Below, one piece after another: positions 9,435 to 17,833 of a stretch of 64,000 nucleotides of DNA; position 1 is the first letter of the stretch, and every line of letters begins with the position of its first letter. The notes beneath the pieces were generated by a model. The model made no database searches. It was not told the origin of the DNA and saw nothing but the letters and a program-made list of their open reading frames with translations. Location of the stretch: positions 62,001 to 126,000 of the forward strand of contig QULP01000003.1 of NCBI GenBank assembly GCA_003481745.1, written 5' to 3'. The stretch comes from Firmicutes bacterium OM04-13BH (lineage in GTDB: Bacteria > Bacillota > Clostridia > Lachnospirales > Lachnospiraceae). The position numbers were made by a program, and so were the translations under genes.

Positions 9435-9467
9435 AGAAAAAAACAGCCGGAAGTAATCTTCCGGCTG
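9435..9467 (-). terminator. Intrinsic terminator of efp
   Basis: CAGCCGGAA/TTCCGGCTG is followed by T7 on the minus strand. The plus-strand side has no U run, so it mainly serves efp. Confidence 0.85.
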
Positions 9468-9481
9468 AGTGCTTTCAATCA

Positions 9482-10039
9482 TTATACTCTGGATAAATAC
9501 TCTCCAGTTCTTGTATCGATTTTGATTCTGTCTCCCTGATCTACGAACAGAGGTACATAAACAGTAGCACCTGTTTCTACGATTGCAGGTTTTGTAGCGC
9601 CCTGTGCTGTATCACCTTTGAATCCCGGTTCTGTTTCTGTAATCTCTAATTCTACGAATAACGGAGCTTCAATTGCAAATACGCTTCCATTGTAGGAACA
9701 TACTTTTACAACTTCGTTTTCTTTTACAAATTTCAGAGAATCTCCAACTGTTTCGTTGTCGATTGCAATCTGGTCATAAGTTTCATTGTTCATGAAGTAG
9801 TATAAATCACCATCATTGTATAAATACTGCATGTCTACACGGTCAATACGAGCCTGTGGGAATTTTTCAGTTGGTCTGAAAGTTTTTTCTACCACACCAC
9901 CGTTGATTACGTTTTTTAATTTTGTTCTTACGAAAGCTGCACCTTTACCTGGTTTTACATGCTGGAATTCCATAATCTGTACTACGTTTCCGTCAATTTC
10001 CAGAGTAAGACCGTTTTTAAAATCGCCTGCTGATATCAT
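9482..10039 (-). CDS. efp: Translation elongation factor P
   Basis: EF-P (185 aa) relieves ribosome stalling at consecutive prolines. The N-terminal KOW-like domain carries the loop PGKG with Lys32, the residue modified in Bacillus-type EF-P. The C-terminal OB domains end in [12 protein letters not shown] place the start at ATG 10039, 7 nt after AGGAG, which restores the family N-terminus MISAGDF; an in-frame ATG 33 nt upstream has no ribosome binding site. No epmA/epmB-type modification gene is nearby. Confidence 0.95.
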   Translation of the reverse strand: MISAGDFKNGLTLEIDGNVVQIMEFQHVKPGKGAAFVRTKLKNVINGGVVEKTFRPTEKFPQARIDRVDMQYLYNDGDLYYFMNNETYDQIAIDNETVGDSLKFVKENEVVKVCSYNGSVFAIEAPLFVELEITETEPGFKGDTAQGATKPAIVETGATVYVPLFVDQGDRIKIDTRTGEYLSRV

Positions 10040-10386
10040 AATGAATACTCCTGCTACTAAAAACATATACAAATGCGTATATGCTAGATGATTCGCTACA
10101 ATCTCACGATTTGTAGTTACTGCTTCATCGTGTATACTTTTGATGATATAAAAAATATCTATCTACTCGTAAATTCTTGTACACTCCACAGTCGTAAATT
10201 CCCGACTAGCCATCGGTACACACCTATAACTTCATTTTTAGTTGATTAGATATAGGTTTTCATCTAAATAGCTTTTCCTTTCCTAGATTTTATTTGTTTA
10301 CCACTTGATTTTCGTGGCCTTCTTCCATTGGAAAATAAAATCGTTTTTTCCACTGTACTTCATTGTATAATACCCGACTTAATTTT
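10040..10386 (-). other. Long efp leader / intergenic region, no gene seen
   Basis: These 347 bp between yqeG and efp hold no convincing coding sequence. They contain an exact 10-bp direct repeat TCGTAAATTC (plus strand 10167-10176 and 10192-10201) and an ACCTATA/TATAGGT inverted repeat near 10228-10257. The best promoter is at its upstream edge, so efp would carry a leader of more than 300 nt. I cannot match it to a known riboswitch. Confidence 0.45.
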
Positions 10387-10390
10387 TCAA
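10362..10390 (-). promoter_or_regulatory. Candidate promoter upstream of efp
   Basis: TTGAAA (10385-10390) and TACAAT (10362-10367) are 17 bp apart on the minus strand. The -35 overlaps the yqeG stop codon. Confidence 0.45.
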
Positions 10391-10899
10391 CCATTTTTTT
10401 GCTTTCTTTTCTCTTTCTCGTAGAAATAAAGCACAATTTTCTCTAATTTGCGTTTAAACACAATCTGAATCTCTTCTTTTGGATGAATTGGTTTTACCAA
10501 AATGTTGCGAATTCCGGTTCTTTTTGCCCCATATACATCTGTGAACAACTGGTCTCCAACAAAAATCGTATTGGAACGGTCTGTTTTCATCAGCTCCATT
10601 GCCTTGATATAATTCTTGGTCGATGGCTTATGTGCATCTTCAATAAAATGCACCTGCACCTCTTTATTAAAAGAAGAAACCCTCTCATACTGATTATTGG
10701 AAAGCAGACAACAGTCAAATCCGATTTTCTTTAAGCGCTTAAATAATGCAACTGCACGTTCATCTGCTGGTTCCCCATGACGAACTAACGTATTATCAAT
10801 ATCAAAAATCAATCCACGGTAACCGTCCTGATACAATTTTTCAAAATCAATCTCATAAGTAGAGTCCAGATATTCATCCGGAAAAAAGGTACGAAACAT
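10387..10899 (-). CDS. yqeG: YqeG-family HAD phosphatase
   Basis: A 170-residue cytoplasmic HAD-IIIA hydrolase. Motif I is IFDIDNTL (nucleophile Asp33, general acid Asp35), motif II is LLSNN, and the C-terminal metal motif is VGDQLFTDVYGAKRTG. The family is widespread in Firmicutes and related to mitochondrial phosphatidylglycerophosphate phosphatases; the substrate here is not shown by sequence. GAGG precedes the ATG. The gene has its own good promoter in the 65 bp after gltA. Confidence 0.88.
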   Translation of the reverse strand: MFRTFFPDEYLDSTYEIDFEKLYQDGYRGLIFDIDNTLVRHGEPADERAVALFKRLKKIGFDCCLLSNNQYERVSSFNKEVQVHFIEDAHKPSTKNYIKAMELMKTDRSNTIFVGDQLFTDVYGAKRTGIRNILVKPIHPKEEIQIVFKRKLEKIVLYFYEKEKRKQKNG

Positions 10900-10935
10900 T
10901 TTATTTTCCTCATTTCTGTTGTGTATTCATACCCG

Positions 10936-10964
10936 ATGTTAACGGAAATCTCGTTTTTTGTCAA
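10936..10964 (-). promoter_or_regulatory. Promoter for yqeG (and possibly efp)
   Basis: Perfect TTGACA (10959-10964) and TAACAT (10936-10941) are 17 bp apart on the minus strand. The -35 directly abuts the gltA stop codon. Confidence 0.65.
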
Positions 10965-12323
10965 TTATCTTTCTTCCAAAGCAATATAAGCCTGTTCTTC
11001 TAATACATTTTTATATGCCGGACGAATAATCTTATCCGTGTTAATCAGTTCTTCCATTCGGTGCGCACTCCAGCCGACAATACGCGCAATCGCAAACATT
11101 GGTGTATACAGTTCAAGGGGAAGTTCCAACATACTGTAAACAAATCCACTGTAAAAATCGACATTTGCACTGACACCTTTATAAATATGACGTTCTTCAG
11201 CAATAATCACCGGTGCAAGACGCTCTACCATTTCATACAGACGATAATCTTTCTGTCTTCCTTTTTCATCGGCTAACTGTTTCACAAACTGCTTGAAAAT
11301 CCGTGCACGCGGATCAGAAATCGAATAAACCGCATGTCCCATTCCATAAATCAGACCACGCTTATCAAATGCTTCTTTATGAAGCAGTTTTCGAAGATAA
11401 GCAGAAACTTCCTCTTCATCTTTCCAATCGTGAACATGCTTCTTCATATCGTCAAACATGCTGACTACTTTAATGTTTGCACCGCCATGTTTCGGTCCTT
11501 TTAAAGAACCAAGTGCTGCTGCAATGGCTGAATAGGTGTCTGTACCAGAGGAAGAAACAACATGAGTTGTAAACGTAGAGTTGTTACCACCTCCATGCTC
11601 CATGTGAAGTACCAGTGCCAAATCCAAAATCTTTGCCTCAAGCGGAGTATATTTTTTATCCGACCGTAACATACGCAAAATATTTTCAGCAGTTGATAAT
11701 TCTTTCTTCGGATTATGAATATATAAACTTTTATTTTGATTATAATGTCTATGTGCCTGATAGCCATAAACGGATAACATTGGGAAAATACTGATAAGAT
11801 TGATACACTGACGCAGCACGTTCGGAAGAGAAATATCTTCCGGATTCGAATCATAGGAATATAACGTCAGCACACTTCTTGACAAGGTATTCATCATATC
11901 TTTACTTGGAGCTTTCATGATGACATCTCGTACGAAATTTCTCGGCAGACTTCTCTGATTTCCAAGTATTTTGCAGAAATCTTTTAACTGCTCTTCTGTT
12001 GGAAGTACACCAAATAACAATAAATAGGTTGTCTCTTCAAATCCAAAACGATTTTCTTTTAAAAAACCATTGGTAAGGTCTTTTATATTAATTCCTCTGT
12101 AGTATAACTCCCCATCACAAGGAACACTTTTTCCATCTATAGTTTTACTCGAAACGATGTTTGAAACCTGTGTCAGACCTGCAAGAACACCTTTCCCATT
12201 GATATCACGCAGACCTCTCTTTACATCATATTTTCCATAAAGAGCTACATCCATTTTACTGTTTTCTTCGCAAACTTTTGTAAGGGCCTCGATTTCCGGT
12301 GTTACTTTCATATTGAATCCCAT
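10965..12323 (-). CDS. gltA: Citrate synthase
   Basis: A 452-residue enzyme condensing acetyl-CoA and oxaloacetate to citrate. Catalytic residues are visible: His279 in GPKHGGANIKV, His330 in GMGHAVYSISDPRA and Asp389 in NVDFYSGF. The length and the long N-terminal region resemble the citrate synthases of anaerobic clostridia. No aconitase or isocitrate dehydrogenase gene is adjacent; glutamate precursor supply is the likely role. ATG 12323 follows GGGGG; a second ATG 12 nt downstream is possible. Confidence 0.92.
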   Translation of the reverse strand: MGFNMKVTPEIEALTKVCEENSKMDVALYGKYDVKRGLRDINGKGVLAGLTQVSNIVSSKTIDGKSVPCDGELYYRGINIKDLTNGFLKENRFGFEETTYLLLFGVLPTEEQLKDFCKILGNQRSLPRNFVRDVIMKAPSKDMMNTLSRSVLTLYSYDSNPEDISLPNVLRQCINLISIFPMLSVYGYQAHRHYNQNKSLYIHNPKKELSTAENILRMLRSDKKYTPLEAKILDLALVLHMEHGGGNNSTFTTHVVSSSGTDTYSAIAAALGSLKGPKHGGANIKVVSMFDDMKKHVHDWKDEEEVSAYLRKLLHKEAFDKRGLIYGMGHAVYSISDPRARIFKQFVKQLADEKGRQKDYRLYEMVERLAPVIIAEERHIYKGVSANVDFYSGFVYSMLELPLELYTPMFAIARIVGWSAHRMEELINTDKIIRPAYKNVLEEQAYIALEER

Positions 12324-12367
12324 AGCAGAATCCCCCTTTTCTTATTTTTTCACTTTAGCATAGTGAC

Positions 12368-12397
12368 ATTTTACCATAAGAAAAGGGGAATTCACAA
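12368..12397 (-). promoter_or_regulatory. Promoter for gltA
   Basis: TTGTGA (12392-12397) and TAAAAT (12368-12373) are 18 bp apart on the minus strand, about 45 bp before the gltA start. Confidence 0.5.
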
Positions 12398-12437
12398 GAA
12401 ATATTTTTATGAACAGTTTCTAAACTTTTTTTTATAT

Positions 12438-14639
12438 TTACAATTTTAATTTTGCAAAAGCATCGGCAAATGCAGAATTAATTGGTTCTTCTGCCTCTTT
12501 TTTCTGTTTGTTCAGATAACGCTGGACATCTTTTTTACTGACTCCCGCGCCTTCTTTCTGCCGTCTTGCTGTAAAAGAAGACAGTTTTTCTTTATAACCA
12601 CAACTGCAGATAAAGGTATCTTCTTTGCCTTTTACATATAATTCCATCTTTTTATGACATTTTGGACATCTTGCATTCGACGTACGGGAAATTGTTTCTC
12701 TATGTCCACATTCTCTGTCCTGACATACCAAAAGTTTACTGTTTTTTCCATTGACTGCAAGCATACGCTTTCCACATACCGGACATTTTGTGTTTGTAAG
12801 ATTATCATGGCGGAAGGTTCCATCTCCCGTTTTAATCTCTTTGGTCAATTCCTGTGCATAAATGCGGATTTCTGAAAGAAAGATTTTATCCTTTAATTTT
12901 CCCTCTGCAATCTTAGAAAGTTTATTCTCCCAATCAGCCGTCAGTTCCGGTTTTTTCAAATCTTCCGGAACCAATTTTAAAAGCTGTCGTCCCTTTGAGG
13001 TGATAAAAATTTCTTTTCCACGCTTTTCCATCAAAAAGGAATGAAACAGTTTATCAATAATATCTGCTCTGGTTGCTACCGTTCCAAGTCCTCCGGTTTC
13101 TCCTAAAGTCTTAACTGTCTTTGCATCCCGGCTTTCCATGTAGCGCACCGGATTTTCCATCGCTGAAAGCAGTGTCGCTTCATTAAAATGTGCCGGTGGA
13201 CGTGTCGTCCCTGTTATAATTTCAATTCGAATATTATTCGAAAACTGCATGCCTTTTTCCAGATTCGGAAGTTTCTGTTCTCTTAAAGCAGACTCTCCTT
13301 TTTGTTCCTCATCCTCTTCATCTGACCAGCTTCCCTCATAAGCCTCCTTCCAGCCTTCTTTTAAGACAATCTTTCCTTTCGCAAGAAATTCTTCTTCCTC
13401 ACAGCCTGCTTTTACTGTTGTCTGTTCGTATTCAAACGGCGGATACAAAACTGCCAGAAATCTTCTGACAACCAGATCATAAATTTTTCGTTCTTCATTT
13501 GTCAGATGTTCTAACTGTACAAACTGTTCGGTTGGAATAATTGCATGATGGTCGCTTACTTTTTTATCATCCACAAAAGATTTATTTGCCTTGACCGGCT
13601 TCATTGAAAGACTTCCTGCCATCTTTTTATATGGACCGACTGCACATGCTTTTAAGCGTTCCTTTAATGTTCCAATGACATCGGAACTTAAATATCTGGA
13701 ATCTGTTCTTGGATAGGTCAGTATCTTATGATTTTCATAGAGCCTCTGCATGATATTTAACGTCTCTTTTGCAGAAAATCCAAATTTTTTATTCGCATCT
13801 CTTTGCAGTTCAGTCAAATCATAAAGTGCCGGTGCATAAGTTTTTTTTGCTTTCTTCTCTACTTCTTTTATGAAAAGGGGAGCGCCTTGCATTTTTTGTT
13901 TGAGTGTTTCGATTCTCTCTTTTGAAAATGAGCGGGCAGAACCACTTTTTTTATCCTGCCAGGTAAACCGGATTCCCTCTGCCATGAGATTGATTCCATA
14001 ATACGTCTCCGGCTTAAAGGAACGGATTTCTTCTTCTCTTTTTTCAATCATTGCAAGTGTCGGTGTCTGAACTCTTCCACAGGACAATTGGGCATTGTAC
14101 TTACAGGTCAGTGCTCTGGTTGCATTGATTCCAACCAACCAGTCTGCCTCTGCTCTTGCCCAGGCTGCTGAATATAATGTATCATACTCCCTGCCGTCTT
14201 TCAAAGAAGAAAATCCTGCCTTGATTGCCTTGTCTGTAACAGAGGAAATCCAAAGCCGTTTGATTGGTTTTCTACATCCGGATTTTTCCAATATCCAGCG
14301 TGCTACTAATTCTCCCTCTCTGCCTGCGTCCGTTGCAATAATAATTTCATTCACATCTTTTCGATAAAGCTGTGTTTTTACTGCATGATACTGCTTTGCC
14401 GTCTGTTTAATTACTACAAGTTCCATCTTTTTCGGCATCATCGGAAGGTCTTCCAGCTTCCATTCTTTATATTTCTTGTCGTATTCCTCTGGGTCTGCAA
14501 GTGTCACAAGATGTCCTAACGCCCAGGTGACAACATAGCGGTTTCCTTCGATTGCCCCATTTAGTTTTTTACTGCAGCCTAATACTCTTGCAATATCTCT
14601 TGCAACCGATGGTTTCTCCGCCAGTACTAATGACTTCAT
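12438..14639 (-). CDS. topB: DNA topoisomerase III (type IA)
   Basis: A 733-residue enzyme that decatenates and relaxes DNA. The N-terminal TOPRIM domain begins MKSLVLAEKPSVARDIARVL and includes IIATDAGREGELVARWI. The catalytic tyrosine lies in ILTYPRTDSRYLSS near residue 308. The C-terminal extension has two zinc-ribbon-like pairs (CPVCGKRM...CQDRECG and CPKCHKKM...CSCGY). It lies only 4 bp after aroF, so its expression is probably tied to the aromatic-responsive aroF promoter and attenuator, which is unexpected for a topoisomerase. Confidence 0.94.
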   Translation of the reverse strand: MKSLVLAEKPSVARDIARVLGCSKKLNGAIEGNRYVVTWALGHLVTLADPEEYDKKYKEWKLEDLPMMPKKMELVVIKQTAKQYHAVKTQLYRKDVNEIIIATDAGREGELVARWILEKSGCRKPIKRLWISSVTDKAIKAGFSSLKDGREYDTLYSAAWARAEADWLVGINATRALTCKYNAQLSCGRVQTPTLAMIEKREEEIRSFKPETYYGINLMAEGIRFTWQDKKSGSARSFSKERIETLKQKMQGAPLFIKEVEKKAKKTYAPALYDLTELQRDANKKFGFSAKETLNIMQRLYENHKILTYPRTDSRYLSSDVIGTLKERLKACAVGPYKKMAGSLSMKPVKANKSFVDDKKVSDHHAIIPTEQFVQLEHLTNEERKIYDLVVRRFLAVLYPPFEYEQTTVKAGCEEEEFLAKGKIVLKEGWKEAYEGSWSDEEDEEQKGESALREQKLPNLEKGMQFSNNIRIEIITGTTRPPAHFNEATLLSAMENPVRYMESRDAKTVKTLGETGGLGTVATRADIIDKLFHSFLMEKRGKEIFITSKGRQLLKLVPEDLKKPELTADWENKLSKIAEGKLKDKIFLSEIRIYAQELTKEIKTGDGTFRHDNLTNTKCPVCGKRMLAVNGKNSKLLVCQDRECGHRETISRTSNARCPKCHKKMELYVKGKEDTFICSCGYKEKLSSFTARRQKEGAGVSKKDVQRYLNKQKKEAEEPINSAFADAFAKLKL

Positions 14640-14643
14640 GTTA

Positions 14644-15654
14644 TTACATTACCTTTCCAAAAAACTCTGTGGTTTTCTTCACTTTTTTCATCACATCATC
14701 AAATGCCTGTGGTGTCAGTGACTGCATACCATCACATAATGCTTTTTCCGGATTATTGTGAACTTCAATCATAACACCATCTGCACCTGCTGCGATTGCT
14801 GCCATGGTAAGCGGCTCTACCATAAAACGGATTCCTGCTGCATGACTTGGGTCTACAATCACCGGAAGATGTGTCTTTGATTTTAACATCGGAACTGCTG
14901 AAATGTCCAGTGTGTTTCTCATGGAAGTCTCAAAGGTACGGATTCCTCTTTCACATAAAATAACCTGTTCGTTTCCACCTGCCATGATGTACTCTGCACT
15001 CATTAAAAGTTCATCTATGGTGCTTGACATGCCACGCTTTAACAAAATCGGTTTATTTATCTTTCCAAGTTCTTTTAACAGTTCAAAGTTCTGCATATTT
15101 CTTGCACCAACCTGAATCACATCTACATCATCGAATAAATCCAGATGTGCTGCACTCATAATCTCTGTCACAATTGGAAGTCCGGTTGCTTTTTTTGCTT
15201 CTAAAAGCAGTTTTAATCCTTCACTGCCCAGTCCCTGGAAAGAGTATGGGGAAGTTCTCGGTTTGAATGCACCACCTCTTAAAAGACCTGCACCGGATGC
15301 CTTTACATCTTCTGCCACTTCAACCATCTGTTCTCTGGTCTCAACGGAACACGGACCTGCAATCACCTGAAAATGATTTCCACCCAATTTCTTTCCACAG
15401 ATATCAATCACACTGTCCTGTGGATGCATACTGCGGTTTGCTTTTTTGTAAGGTTCTTTGATTCTCTTTACGGTTTCTACTACGTCAAATGCCTGTAACT
15501 GCTCCGGTTCAATCTCTGTAGTGTCTCCAACCAGACCAATAATTGTGGTATCTTCGCCCTGTGATAAATGAAGTTTTAATCCTCTGTTCACCAAATTCTC
15601 TTTTAATTTTTCCACTTTCGCTTCTTCTGCATCTTTCTTTAAAACAATAATCAT
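14644..15654 (-). CDS. aroF: 3-deoxy-7-phosphoheptulonate (DAHP) synthase
   Basis: A 336-residue enzyme for the first step of the shikimate pathway (phosphoenolpyruvate plus erythrose 4-phosphate). Residues about 1-70 form the ferredoxin-like regulatory domain of type I-beta DAHP synthases. The TIM barrel follows with IAGPCSVE, LRGGAFKPRTSPYSFQG, ILLKRGMSSTIDE and VDPSHAAG. AAGGAG lies about 9 nt before ATG 15654. It is preceded by an attenuator-like leader with an aromatic-rich peptide, so regulation by charged aromatic tRNAs is likely. topB follows after 4 bp. Confidence 0.94.
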   Translation of the reverse strand: MIIVLKKDAEEAKVEKLKENLVNRGLKLHLSQGEDTTIIGLVGDTTEIEPEQLQAFDVVETVKRIKEPYKKANRSMHPQDSVIDICGKKLGGNHFQVIAGPCSVETREQMVEVAEDVKASGAGLLRGGAFKPRTSPYSFQGLGSEGLKLLLEAKKATGLPIVTEIMSAAHLDLFDDVDVIQVGARNMQNFELLKELGKINKPILLKRGMSSTIDELLMSAEYIMAGGNEQVILCERGIRTFETSMRNTLDISAVPMLKSKTHLPVIVDPSHAAGIRFMVEPLTMAAIAAGADGVMIEVHNNPEKALCDGMQSLTPQAFDDVMKKVKKTTEFFGKVM

Positions 15655-15706
15655 GACTTTTTCTCCTTTGGATTGAATGAATTTTTTTATAAGATTTTAT
15701 CTCATA

Positions 15707-15747
15707 AAACCAAAAACCGATGTTCACCTGCTAAGGCAAACACCGGT
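15707..15747 (-). terminator. Intrinsic terminator inside the aroF leader (attenuator)
   Basis: On the minus strand ACCGGTGTTTGCC pairs with GGTGAACATCGGT (13 positions including G-U pairs) around the loop TTAGCA, followed by TTTTTGGTTTT. It lies between the leader peptide and aroF, 52 bp upstream of the aroF start. A competing upstream stem, AATTCTG/CAGAATT (plus strand 15751-15757 with 15777-15783), overlaps the leader stop codon. Confidence 0.8.
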
Positions 15748-15775
15748 TAAAATTCTGTTATCGGTATCTTTGAAA

Positions 15776-15889
15776 TCAGAATTGATTGACGGATGCTTTA
15801 CCATAGCACAAAAGACCTGCATTATAAAAATAACCCAGATAACCAAAATAAAAATCTTTTGTCCATACATTCAATAAATTCTTCATCAT
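15776..15889 (-). CDS. Aromatic-rich leader peptide of aroF
   Basis: A 37-residue ORF begins with ATG at 15889, 7 nt after GAGAGG and about 24 nt after the predicted transcription start. Ten of 37 residues are aromatic (one Trp, four Phe, five Tyr), concentrated in WTKDFYFGYLGYFY. It ends in TGA within the 5' arm of a hairpin that precedes the terminator. This is the layout of a ribosome-mediated attenuator: stalling at Phe/Tyr codons would change downstream folding. The peptide itself probably has no function. No T-box features are present. Confidence 0.75.
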   Translation of the reverse strand: MMKNLLNVWTKDFYFGYLGYFYNAGLLCYGKASVNQF

Positions 15890-15919
15890 GGTAAAACCTC
15901 TCTTAATTAATCTAACCAA

Positions 15920-15948
15920 ATAATACTGACTTTTTTATCGTTTGTCAA
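15920..15948 (-). promoter_or_regulatory. Promoter for leader peptide-aroF-topB
   Basis: Perfect TTGACA (15943-15948) and TATTAT (15920-15925) are 17 bp apart on the minus strand. Confidence 0.75.
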
Positions 15949-15991
15949 GCCATTTTGCGAAAAATATTTTAGCAATTTAAAGTTTTACACT

Positions 15992-17833
15992 TTAAACTGT
16001 TTCCATCTTTTCAAACTGGCTGTTATAAAGATTTGCATAGAAGCCATTCTTGGCAAGAAGGGATTCATGAGTTCCCTGTTCAATGATATCTCCGTCTTTC
16101 ATAACCAGAATTAAGTCGGCATCACGAATCGTGGAAAGTCTGTGAGCAATAACAAAACTGGTTCGTCCTTTCATCAGATTGTCCATTGCTTTCTGAATTC
16201 GCTCTTCTGTTCTGGTATCGACGGAAGAAGTTGCTTCATCCAGAATCATAATCTTATTGTCCGCTAAGATTGCTCTTGCAATTGTCAAAAGCTGTTTCTG
16301 ACCCTGGGAAATATTACTGGTCTCTTCATTTAATTCCATCTGATAACCACCTGGCTGGGACATAATAAAATGATGGGCATGGGCTGCTTTTGCTGCCGCA
16401 ATGACTTCTTCATCTGTTGCATCTAAGCGTCCATAACGGATATTTTCCATAATTGTTCCGTGGAACAGCCAGGTATCCTGCAGTACCATACCAAACATTT
16501 CACGAAGTTCCATACGGTTAAAATCTTTTACATTATGACCATCAATACAGATTTCCCCGGAATTGACATCATAAAAACGCATCAAAAGTTTAATCATCGT
16601 TGTCTTTCCGGCTCCGGTTGGTCCTACAATCGCAACTTTCTGTCCGGCTTTTACATCGGCATTAAAATCATGTACAATAATCTTTGACGGGTCATAGCCA
16701 AAGGAAATATGCTCAAAACTGACATTTCCCTCTATCTGATTGATAGACACCGGATCCTCTGCCACCTGGTCTTCTTCTTCCACATCCAAAAATTCAAACA
16801 CACGTTCCGACGCTGCCGCTGAGGACTGAAGCATATTCGTAACCTGCGCAATCTGCTGGATTGGCTGGGTGAAGTTTCGGATATACTGGAAAAATGCCTG
16901 CACATCACCGACTTCAATTTTATTTTTAATAACCATAAAGCCGCCAAGCAGAGCAACCATAACATAACCAAGATTTCCCACAAACTGCATAATCGGCATC
17001 ATAATTCCGGAAAAGAACTGTGAACGCCATGCAGAACTGTACAATTTCTCATTGGTCTTTTCAAATTCATTGATGACGTCATCTTCTTTGTTAAATGCTT
17101 TTACTACAGTATGTCCGCTATAAATTTCTTCAACCTGTCCATTTACTTCACCAAGATATTTCTGCTGATCCTGGAAGTATTTCTGGGAATGTTTCATGAC
17201 CTTGCTGATAATAAACATCGAAACCGGTAAAATCAAAAGTGCTGCCAAAGTCATCCATACATTAATGCTTAACATCATAACCAGTACACCAATCAAGGTG
17301 GTGGCTGATGTAATAAGCTGGGTTACACTCTGGTTAATTCCGGTCTGCAGCGTATCCACATCGTTTGTAATACGGGAAAGGATTTCTCCATGTGTTCTGC
17401 TTTCAAAATATTTCATTGGAATTTTATTGATTTTCTTTGAAATATCTTTCCTGAGATTATAAGTCACATCATTGGAAATGCCTGTCATGATAAATCCCTG
17501 GATAAAGGATAAGACTGAACTGACTACATACAGACACATTACACCAACGAGAATTTTTATAATTTTATCAAAATCAATTCCGCTTCCGCCGTTAATCTTT
17601 GAAATCAGACCGGAATACAGTTCCGTTGTTGCCTTACCTAAAATCTTTGGTCCAATAATATTAAATACGGTTCCGCCGATTGCAAAAATCACCATCAAAA
17701 TCAGTCGGAATTTATAACGTTCCATATATTTTAAGAGCCGAAGCATTGCACCTTTAAAGTCCTTTGCCTTTTCGCCGGACATACCTCTTCTCCGACCCAT
17801 TGGACCTCTGCCTCTTCCTGCTGTATTACTCAT
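15992..17833 (-). CDS. ABC exporter subunit with catalytically competent NBD
   Basis: A 613-residue half-transporter: six transmembrane helices (about 40-330) fused to an ATPase. Walker A is GPTGAGKTT, the signature is ISQGQKQLL, and Walker B is IMILDEATS with catalytic Glu. Start ATG 17833 follows AAGGAGG by 10 nt and overlaps the partner's stop by 8 nt; a longer frame to 17887 is unsupported. The N-terminal tail is Arg/Gly rich (GRGRGPMGRRRGM). With its partner it forms a heterodimeric multidrug-type exporter like BmrCD or TM287/288; this is the DEATS (TM288-like) half. The substrate is unknown. Confidence 0.88.
   Translation of the reverse strand: MSNTAGRGRGPMGRRRGMSGEKAKDFKGAMLRLLKYMERYKFRLILMVIFAIGGTVFNIIGPKILGKATTELYSGLISKINGGSGIDFDKIIKILVGVMCLYVVSSVLSFIQGFIMTGISNDVTYNLRKDISKKINKIPMKYFESRTHGEILSRITNDVDTLQTGINQSVTQLITSATTLIGVLVMMLSINVWMTLAALLILPVSMFIISKVMKHSQKYFQDQQKYLGEVNGQVEEIYSGHTVVKAFNKEDDVINEFEKTNEKLYSSAWRSQFFSGIMMPIMQFVGNLGYVMVALLGGFMVIKNKIEVGDVQAFFQYIRNFTQPIQQIAQVTNMLQSSAAASERVFEFLDVEEEDQVAEDPVSINQIEGNVSFEHISFGYDPSKIIVHDFNADVKAGQKVAIVGPTGAGKTTMIKLLMRFYDVNSGEICIDGHNVKDFNRMELREMFGMVLQDTWLFHGTIMENIRYGRLDATDEEVIAAAKAAHAHHFIMSQPGGYQMELNEETSNISQGQKQLLTIARAILADNKIMILDEATSSVDTRTEERIQKAMDNLMKGRTSFVIAHRLSTIRDADLILVMKDGDIIEQGTHESLLAKNGFYANLYNSQFEKMETV

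Noticed and set aside
10314..10376. About 20-codon frame (MKYSGKNDF...) after yqeG
   Set aside because: No ribosome binding site, very short, and not followed by a terminator; treated as chance.
15655..15991. T-box riboswitch upstream of aroF
   Set aside because: There is no T-box consensus, specifier loop or antiterminator bulge; the leader peptide explains the region better.
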